Made by a program: the position numbers and the translations under genes
Part shown: positions 6,889-11,594 of the stretch, piece by piece
Layout of the letters: each line of letters begins with the position of its first letter
Position numbering within the stretch: the first letter of the stretch is position 1
Notes under the pieces: generated by a model
Databases searched by the model: none
Told to the model about the DNA's origin: nothing
Seen by the model: the letters and a program-made list of their open reading frames with translations, nothing else
Assembly: GCA_945899335.1 (NCBI GenBank)
Contig: CAMDIP010000026.1
Location: forward strand, 1-11,594
Origin: Bordetella parapertussis
Lineage (GTDB): Bacteria; Pseudomonadota; Gammaproteobacteria; Burkholderiales; Burkholderiaceae_C
DNA length: 11,594 bases
Direction of reading: 5' to 3'

Positions 6889-8783
6889 AGGACTTTCGCG
6901 TTTTGGCGCTGATCGCGCCCATGACGCAACTCAACACCCCCTACCCGTCAAGCGCTTACTTGACGGGTTTTTTGCGTTCTCGGGGCGTAGACGCTCGGCA
7001 AGATGATTTGGCTTTAAAGCTGGTGCTGCGCATTTTCAGCTCAGAGGGTTTGAAGCAGGTTCAAACCATTGCCACAACGCAAGGGGTACATGAACGCAGC
7101 GCCAGTGTGAACTGCTTTTTAGACCATGCGCAGCGCTATGTCGATTGCATAGACCCAGTGATGGTTTTTTTGCAAGGAAGTGACCCCACCTTGGCGCACC
7201 GCATTTCGGCCCGCGGTTTTGTCCCCGAGGGTCCGCGCTTTGCAATTCTGGACAACACCGAGGACGACACCCTCACATGGGCCTTTGGTTCCTTGGGTGT
7301 GCAAGACCGCGCAAGGCACTTGGCCACACTTTTTTTGAATGACTTGGCTGATGTGCTGCGCGATGCGGTAGATGATAGGTTTGAGTTTGTGCGCTACGGT
7401 GAATCGTTGGCTTCCAGCCAAGCCAGCTTTGACCCACTGGCCAAGGCTTTAGCTGCGCCCCAAACCTTCATCGACCAAGTGCTGCATGCGTTGACACTTG
7501 AAACTTTTGAGAATCATCAACCGCAGGTGGTACTGTTGTCTGTGCCTTTCCCTGGCACGGTGTACGGTGCTTTGCGTATGGCGCAAACCATTAAGCAACA
7601 TCACCCCGATGTAAAAATTGTCTTGGGTGGTGGCTATGTCAATACCGAACTGCGTTCATTGAATGAGCCCCGTTTGTTTGACTTTGTCGACTACGTCACC
7701 TTGGATGCGGGTGAACGCCCTCTGCTGGCTTTGCTTGAGCACTTACAAGGTAAACGCTCTGCTCAGCGATTGGTTCGCACCTTTAAGCGTGAAAACACCG
7801 AAGTGAAGTACACCCACTGGGCAGAGCCTGATATTGCGTTTGACGATGTAGGCACACCCACATGGGATGGCTTGCCTATGCAAAGTTATTTGTCCTTGTT
7901 AGACATGCTCAACCCCATGCACCGTTTGTGGAGCGACGGCAGGTGGAACAAACTAACAGTGGCGCATGGCTGTTATTGGAAGAAATGCAGTTTTTGTGAT
8001 GTGTCTTTGGACTACATCTCACGCTATGACGCAGCGACTGCACACACATTGGTGGACCGCATCGAGCGCATCGTGGGCGAAACGGGTCAAAGTGGTTTTC
8101 ATTTGGTGGATGAGGCCGCGCCTCCCAAAGCCTTGAAGGCGATGGCACAAGAGCTTTTACGCAGACGCATCAATATTTCTTGGTGGGGCAATATCCGCTT
8201 CGAAAAAACCTTCACGCCAGAGCTTGCCGAACTGCTGTCTGAGAGTGGCTGCATCGCCATGTCTGGCGGCTTGGAAGTGGCCAGCGACCGATTGCTGGCA
8301 TTGATGCAAAAAGGTGTCACAGTAGACCAAGTGGCCCGTGTAACCCACGGGTTTTCCCAATCTGGAATTTTGGTTCACGCCTACTTGATGTACGGCTTTC
8401 CTACGCAAACTGTGCAAGACACGGTGGACGCTTTGGAATATGTCAGGCAACTGTTTCTTCATGGTTGCATTCAAAGTGGTTTTTTTCACCGCTTTGCTTG
8501 CACCGTGCATTCGCCTGTGGGCATGAACCCGCAAGACTATGGCGTCACATTGATCCCTTTGCCAGAGGGTTCATTTGCGAGAAACGACATTGGTTTTGTA
8601 GACCCCACAGGCACCGACCATGATGTGTTGGGACAGGGCTTGAAGAAAGCCATCTACAACTATATGCACGGGCTAGGTCTAGAAGACGATGTGCGTGTGT
8701 GGTTCGATTTACCCAAAGGCCAAGTTCCTAAGCCTCGGGTGAAAAAAAACGCGATCGCCCAAGCCTTGGGCGAATCGCGCTAA
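6885..8783 (+). CDS. Radical SAM protein with B12-binding-like N-terminal half
   Basis: 632 residues starting at GTG, overlapping the cysK TGA by 4 nt (GTGA). The first about 300 residues resemble the cobalamin-binding-like part of B12-binding radical SAM proteins: an opening [16 protein letters not shown] (20-35), a hydrophobic strand [10 protein letters not shown] (215-224), then [11 protein letters not shown] (246-256) and [12 protein letters not shown] (269-280). A DxHxxG cobalamin motif is not seen, so B12 binding is unproven. The radical SAM core follows, with cluster ligands Cys363, Cys368 and Cys371 in [11 protein letters not shown], a glycine-rich [10 protein letters not shown] (459-468) and LMYGFPTQT (501-509). 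The spacing is CX4CX2C rather than the usual CX3CX2C. No substrate peptide or pathway gene is adjacent, so the reaction is unknown. The coding sequence holds a terminator-like hairpin near its start and the htpX terminator at its end. Confidence 0.85.
   Translation: MKDFRVLALIAPMTQLNTPYPSSAYLTGFLRSRGVDARQDDLALKLVLRIFSSEGLKQVQTIATTQGVHERSASVNCFLDHAQRYVDCIDPVMVFLQGSDPTLAHRISARGFVPEGPRFAILDNTEDDTLTWAFGSLGVQDRARHLATLFLNDLADVLRDAVDDRFEFVRYGESLASSQASFDPLAKALAAPQTFIDQVLHALTLETFENHQPQVVLLSVPFPGTVYGALRMAQTIKQHHPDVKIVLGGGYVNTELRSLNEPRLFDFVDYVTLDAGERPLLALLEHLQGKRSAQRLVRTFKRENTEVKYTHWAEPDIAFDDVGTPTWDGLPMQSYLSLLDMLNPMHRLWSDGRWNKLTVAHGCYWKKCSFCDVSLDYISRYDAATAHTLVDRIERIVGETGQSGFHLVDEAAPPKALKAMAQELLRRRINISWWGNIRFEKTFTPELAELLSESGCIAMSGGLEVASDRLLALMQKGVTVDQVARVTHGFSQSGILVHAYLMYGFPTQTVQDTVDALEYVRQLFLHGCIQSGFFHRFACTVHSPVGMNPQDYGVTLIPLPEGSFARNDIGFVDPTGTDHDVLGQGLKKAIYNYMHGLGLEDDVRVWFDLPKGQVPKPRVKKNAIAQALGESR
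6943..6973 (+). terminator. Strong intrinsic terminator-like hairpin inside the radical SAM coding start
   Basis: ACCCGTCAAG (6943-6952) pairs perfectly with CTTGACGGGT (6959-6968) around a 6-nt loop CGCTTA, and T6 spans 6968-6973. Sequence features are those of a Rho-independent terminator on the plus strand. It lies 54 nt after the cysK stop but also encodes residues 20-30 of the radical SAM protein. Ribosomes translating that gene would keep the hairpin open, so it could terminate untranslated transcripts or act as a translation-dependent attenuator. Whether it works is not known. Confidence 0.6.
8742..8778 (-). terminator. Intrinsic terminator of htpX, embedded in the end of the radical SAM gene
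   Basis: On the minus strand GCGAT (8778-8774) and CTTGGGCG/CGCCCAAG arms fold back on 8763-8751 with a single bulged base (8773), giving about 12-13 potential base pairs around a tiny loop, followed by G and T8 (8749-8742). It begins about 18 nt after the htpX stop codon. On the plus strand the same bases encode the last residues of the radical SAM protein. There the hairpin is followed only by GCTAATTT, so it is a poorer terminator in that direction. Confidence 0.75.
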
Positions 8784-8795
8784 TTTGACAGTTAT

Positions 8796-9665
8796 TTAAC
8801 TGTTCTGCAAAGCAGAGATGCGCTCTTCCAAAGGAGGATGCGAAGAGAACATCTTGCCTAAGCCACCGGTGATGCCCATGGCTTGCAAACTGGGTGGCAA
8901 TCCCTCTGACTGCATATGTTGCAAGCGAGCCAAGGCATTGATCATGGGTTGTTTGCGCCCCATCAATTCGGCTGCACCCGCGTCGGCGCGGAATTCACGC
9001 TGACGGCTGAACCACGCCACCACGATGCTGGCGGCAATGCCCAACACAATGTCTAAAACGATGCTGGTGATGTAGTAGGCCATGCCTGGTCCGGTGTTTT
9101 CCTCGTCGTTTTTGCGCAAAGCGCTGTCAACCGCATAGCCAATGACACGACTGAGGAACACCACAAAGGTGTTGAGTACACCTTGCACCAAGGTCAGGGT
9201 GACCATATCGCCGTTTTGGATGTGCGCCACTTCGTGTGCGAGTACCGCTTCCACCTCTTCTCGGGTCATGCCCTGCAGTAAACCAGTGGAGACAGCAACC
9301 AGCGCAGAGTTACGGAATGCACCTGTGGCAAATGCATTGGGCTCACCTTCATAGATAGCCACCTCGGGCATTTCCAAGCCTGCGCGTTGCGACAAGTTTT
9401 TCACTGTGTCAAGCAACCAAGCTTCGTCAGCGTTTTGCGGTTGATCAATGACCTGTGCACCCGTGGTCCACTTGGCCATGGGTTTGCTGATGAGCAAAGA
9501 AATGAAAGCACCTCCGAAGCCCATCACCATGGCAAAGCCCAGCAATGCGCCGAGATCGAGTCCGTTGGAGGTCAGGAACTGGTTGACACCCAGCAAGCTG
9601 GCCACAATACCCAAGACCAGCATGACGGCCAAATTGGTGACGATGAGAAGAATGACGCGTTTCAT
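8796..9665 (-). CDS. htpX: Membrane-bound zinc metalloprotease HtpX (M48 family)
   Basis: 289 residues, the usual length. An inner-membrane M48 protease involved in quality control of membrane proteins, partly overlapping FtsH in E. coli. Two N-terminal membrane segments (about 3-26 and 36-60) are followed by the zinc motif HEVAH (His144, Glu145, His148), then two more hydrophobic segments (about 156-180 and 197-220) and REFRADAG (223-230), where Glu224 is the third zinc ligand. SHPPLEER (275-282) near the end is typical. The ATG at 9665 is chosen over an in-frame TTG at 9686 because the family begins MKRV-like and AAAGGA precedes the ATG. It is separated by 66 nt from the DUF3025 gene upstream. 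No sigma-32-like promoter could be picked out in that gap. Confidence 0.96.
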   Translation of the reverse strand: MKRVILLIVTNLAVMLVLGIVASLLGVNQFLTSNGLDLGALLGFAMVMGFGGAFISLLISKPMAKWTTGAQVIDQPQNADEAWLLDTVKNLSQRAGLEMPEVAIYEGEPNAFATGAFRNSALVAVSTGLLQGMTREEVEAVLAHEVAHIQNGDMVTLTLVQGVLNTFVVFLSRVIGYAVDSALRKNDEENTGPGMAYYITSIVLDIVLGIAASIVVAWFSRQREFRADAGAAELMGRKQPMINALARLQHMQSEGLPPSLQAMGITGGLGKMFSSHPPLEERISALQNS

Positions 9666-9669
9666 GAAG

Positions 9670-9675
9670 TCCTTT
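9670..9675 (-). promoter_or_regulatory. Ribosome binding site of htpX
   Basis: AAAGGA on the minus strand, 4 nt before the ATG at 9665. It supports that start over the upstream TTG at 9686, although the spacing is on the short side. Confidence 0.6.
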
Positions 9676-9731
9676 GAACTGGCCAAGAAGTTGACCTGAG
9701 GTCGAAAATGGTAAGGGTAATTTTGTTTTTT

Positions 9732-10502
9732 TCAATACCCTTGCTTTTTTTGTGGACGAAACACCTGCTGGTCTTCATAAAAACCCATGTCTTCATTGGC
9801 TGGCCACCAAGCTGGAACCCCTAAAACGGGTAAGGGTAAAAAGGGTTTGCGTTCCATTTCATTTGCATGAATTTGCTGTGACAACCATGTATCCAAGGCG
9901 GCGTCACCTGCAGCTTGAATTTCTTCTGGCACAGGCACACAAAGAACATGCGCGGTTATGCCTTTGTAAGGCTTAAGCAACTTCTCTAGCAAGGCATGGC
10001 CAAACAGCGTGAGGTGTGCATCTTTCCAAGATTTTCGATGCGTCACAAACAATGCTTGCCAGTCTTGTGCATACAAGGCCTGCCACAAGACTTCAGGCGC
10101 GCACAGCAATGCGGCGTTTTCGTCGAACAAGGTGAGCGCATCGCGCAACGCTCCACGCTGCGCGGTCACACCTTCTTTTTGAATCGCTTGGGCTTGCAAG
10201 CGGTTGAGTTGTTGCTTTGTCTGAGGAAAGCGCAACCAACACAAGCCATTGAAAAAATCGTGGGCATTGTTGCGTGTGGGTACGGTGTGCGTTCTGTAGA
10301 TAAAGGCTTCGTAGGCTTCATCGCTTGGCAACAGGGTTTGTGGTACTGCCACAAAGTCTGTTTGTTTGGCTGCCAAGCAGGCGTACAGGACATCAGGCTG
10401 CTGTCGCCATGCATTGAGAACATCTTCTCCAGTCAAATGCCATGGCCTGAACCACTCGTAGCTTTGAAAGGCTTCAAGGTCTATCAGGGAATGAACCGCC
10501 AT
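9732..10502 (-). CDS. DUF3025 domain protein, function unknown
   Basis: 256 residues. I recognise the DUF3025 pattern: [17 protein letters not shown] (77-93) followed by TKQQLN, then [14 protein letters not shown] (116-129), [19 protein letters not shown] (167-185), [17 protein letters not shown] (222-238) and [10 protein letters not shown] (241-250). No signal peptide or membrane segment is apparent, so it is probably cytoplasmic. No biochemical role is established to my knowledge. The conserved Arg/Asn/His/Asp clusters look like an active or binding site, but that is only an impression. The ATG at 10502 lies inside the end of pyrC (19-nt overlap) with GGGGAG about 8 nt upstream, so the two genes are probably co-transcribed. 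A plus-strand open frame of about 208 codons over this gene is a shadow. Confidence 0.88.
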   Translation of the reverse strand: MAVHSLIDLEAFQSYEWFRPWHLTGEDVLNAWRQQPDVLYACLAAKQTDFVAVPQTLLPSDEAYEAFIYRTHTVPTRNNAHDFFNGLCWLRFPQTKQQLNRLQAQAIQKEGVTAQRGALRDALTLFDENAALLCAPEVLWQALYAQDWQALFVTHRKSWKDAHLTLFGHALLEKLLKPYKGITAHVLCVPVPEEIQAAGDAALDTWLSQQIHANEMERKPFLPLPVLGVPAWWPANEDMGFYEDQQVFRPQKKQGY

Positions 10503-11527
10503 CCCACAGTCTCCCCTGCCCGCAAAGGTTTGAGGCTGGTTTGTCCAAAAGGCAAGCTCTCAGGCAGGGTCCACGCTTGGCGTTGCAGGCTCACCTTGCT
10601 GGTGTTGCGTGGCAAACCATAAAAATCGGGGCCATGGAAGCTGGCAAAGCCTTCCAGCTTGTCCAAAGCCCCTGCGCTGTCGAAAGCCTCGGCGTAAAGC
10701 TCTAGCGCTGTCAAGGCGGTATAGCAGCCCGCACAGCCACTGGCGTGTTCTTTCAAATGGGTGGCGTGAGGTGCGCTGTCGGTGCCCAAAAAGAAACGGT
10801 CACTGCCCGAGGTGACAGCATCTACCAAAGCTTGGCGGTGCACTTCGCGCTTCAATACTGGCAAGCAGTAGTAATGCGGCCGTACACCACCCATGAAGAG
10901 CGCATTGCGGTTGTAGAGCAAATGGTGGGCTGTGACGGTGGCCGCGGTGAAGCGCCCTGCTTGTGCCACATACTGCGCAGCCTCGCGGGTGGTGATGTGC
11001 TCGAAAACGATTTTCAGCTCGGGGAAATCGCGTCGTAAAGGGATGAGGTGCTGGTCGATGAATACCGCTTCACGGTCGAAGAGGTCGATATTTGCATCCG
11101 TGACTTCACCATGCACCAGCAAAGGCATACCAATGCGCTGCATGGCCTCCAAAGCTTTGTAAGTGTGGGCGATGGAAGTCACACCAGAATCACTGTTGGT
11201 GGTTGCACCTGCGGGGTAGAGCTTTACAGCCACCACGCCAGCGTCGTGGGCCTGCTCAATTTCGCTCGCAGGCGTATTGTCGGTAAGGTAGAGCGTCATC
11301 AAGGGCTGAAAAACCGCGCCATCGGGTAAGGCTTGCAAGATACGCTGGCGGTAAGCCAGTGCGAGTGCGGTGGTGGTGACGGGTGGCTTGAGGTTGGGCA
11401 TGACCACCGCACGGGCAAATTGCGCAGCGGTGTGTGCCAGCACATGGTGCAAGACTTCGCCATCGCGAAGATGCACATGCCAGTCGTCGGGCCGAGTAAG
11501 GGTAAGGATCAGGTTGTTTTGAGGCAT
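10484..11527 (-). CDS. pyrC: Dihydroorotase (homodimeric, PyrC type)
   Basis: 347 residues, the length of class II dihydroorotases such as E. coli PyrC. It cyclises carbamoyl-aspartate to dihydroorotate in the third step of pyrimidine synthesis, in the cytoplasm. The binuclear zinc site is intact: His17 and His19 in [10 protein letters not shown], the carboxylated Lys102 in [10 protein letters not shown], His139 in LLVHGEV, His177 in VFEHITT and the catalytic Asp250 in GTDSAPH. The numbering is almost identical to the E. coli enzyme. The ATG at 11527 gives the expected N-terminus, but no clear Shine-Dalgarno precedes it. Only about 29 nt separate it from a terminator upstream, so its promoter must be very compact, overlap that terminator, or rely on read-through. 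It overlaps the DUF3025 gene by 19 nt. Confidence 0.97.
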   Translation of the reverse strand: MPQNNLILTLTRPDDWHVHLRDGEVLHHVLAHTAAQFARAVVMPNLKPPVTTTALALAYRQRILQALPDGAVFQPLMTLYLTDNTPASEIEQAHDAGVVAVKLYPAGATTNSDSGVTSIAHTYKALEAMQRIGMPLLVHGEVTDANIDLFDREAVFIDQHLIPLRRDFPELKIVFEHITTREAAQYVAQAGRFTAATVTAHHLLYNRNALFMGGVRPHYYCLPVLKREVHRQALVDAVTSGSDRFFLGTDSAPHATHLKEHASGCAGCYTALTALELYAEAFDSAGALDKLEGFASFHGPDFYGLPRNTSKVSLQRQAWTLPESLPFGQTSLKPLRAGETVGWRFIP

Positions 11528-11556
11528 GGCTTGATTGTCTAACAGACACGCCCATG

Positions 11557-11588
11557 AAAAAACCCGCTGCCTTGTGAGCAGCGGGTTT
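11557..11588 (-). terminator. Intrinsic terminator of a gene beyond the right edge
   Basis: AAACCCGCTGC (read on the minus strand from 11588) pairs over 11 bp with GCAGCGGGTTT around a 7-nt loop (11577-11571), and T6 (11562-11557) follows on the minus strand. On the plus strand the stem is followed by TTTAGAGTT, a poorer tract. It most likely ends a minus-strand transcript entering from the right, just before pyrC. Confidence 0.85.
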
Positions 11589-11594
11589 AGAGTT

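Noticed and set aside
8788..8803. ACAGTTATTTAACTGT inverted repeat between the radical SAM and htpX stop codons
   Set aside because: The 7-bp arms leave a 2-nt loop and no T-tract follows, so it is not a convincing terminator by itself. The embedded hairpin at 8742-8778 is better.
9666..9686. HtpX starting at TTG 9686
   Set aside because: The seven extra residues precede the family-typical MKRV start at 9665, which has its own AAAGGA site.
9693..9703. GACCTGAGGTC palindrome upstream of htpX
   Set aside because: Ten paired bases around one centre base could be an operator, but nothing else (spacing, second copy, promoter) supports it.
9710..9840. Repeated GGTAAGGGTAA at 9710 and about 9829, with a similar GTAAGGGTAA near 11496
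   Set aside because: An 11-base match is expected several times by chance in a window this size, and two of the three copies lie in coding sequence.
9996..10622. Plus-strand open frame of 208 codons over DUF3025 and the end of pyrC
   Set aside because: It is antisense to two well-supported genes, with no family resemblance or ribosome binding site of note.

Overview
This window looks like the chromosome of a betaproteobacterium, most likely a Burkholderiales/Comamonadaceae-type freshwater organism. Three things point that way: the character of the CysK, HtpX, PyrC and DUF3025 proteins, a GC content of about 50-60 % over the housekeeping genes, and a class A RNase P RNA that appears to lack the region occupied by P13/P14 in E. 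coli. No tRNA, CRISPR array, insertion sequence or phage gene was seen. The window carries eight protein genes (one cut by the left edge) and one structural RNA gene.

Left part (1-1796, minus strand): the end of a surface-polysaccharide locus. An O-antigen ligase/polymerase-type membrane protein overlaps the start of an FkbM-type methyltransferase that runs off the left edge. The methyltransferase is clearly AT-richer than the rest (85 G/C in the 240 bases 181-420, about 35 %, against 37 of 60 at 5041-5100). Directly upstream, on the same strand, lies rnpB (about 1796-2155). Its 3' end is only about 18 nt from the ligase start codon.

Middle part (2239-8783, plus strand): a tightly packed four-gene run. 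It holds an OafA-like acyltransferase with a C-terminal SGNH-like domain, a COG2509-type FAD-dependent dehydrogenase, cysteine synthase (cysK), and a radical SAM protein with a B12-binding-like N-terminal half. Consecutive genes overlap by 4, 14 and 4 nt, so co-transcription and translational coupling are likely. The acyltransferase has no ATG/GTG/TTG that preserves its conserved N-terminus, and the best start is a rare ATT at 2239 behind a good ribosome binding site. A very good intrinsic-terminator hairpin sits inside the first 90 nt of the radical SAM coding region, so expression of that gene may depend on translation of its own 5' end.

Right part (8796-11527, minus strand): pyrC (dihydroorotase), a DUF3025 gene overlapping it by 19 nt, then the membrane zinc protease gene htpX. 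htpX converges on the radical SAM gene, and its likely terminator is written inside the last codons of that gene. A strong terminator for a gene beyond the right edge sits just upstream of pyrC.

The proteins are mostly recognisable families. The points most worth a second look are the dual-use terminators in the radical SAM gene, its CX4CX2C cluster motif, the ATT start, the altered SGNH residues of the acyltransferase, the rnpB-ligase junction and a variant tRNA-contact loop in rnpB.
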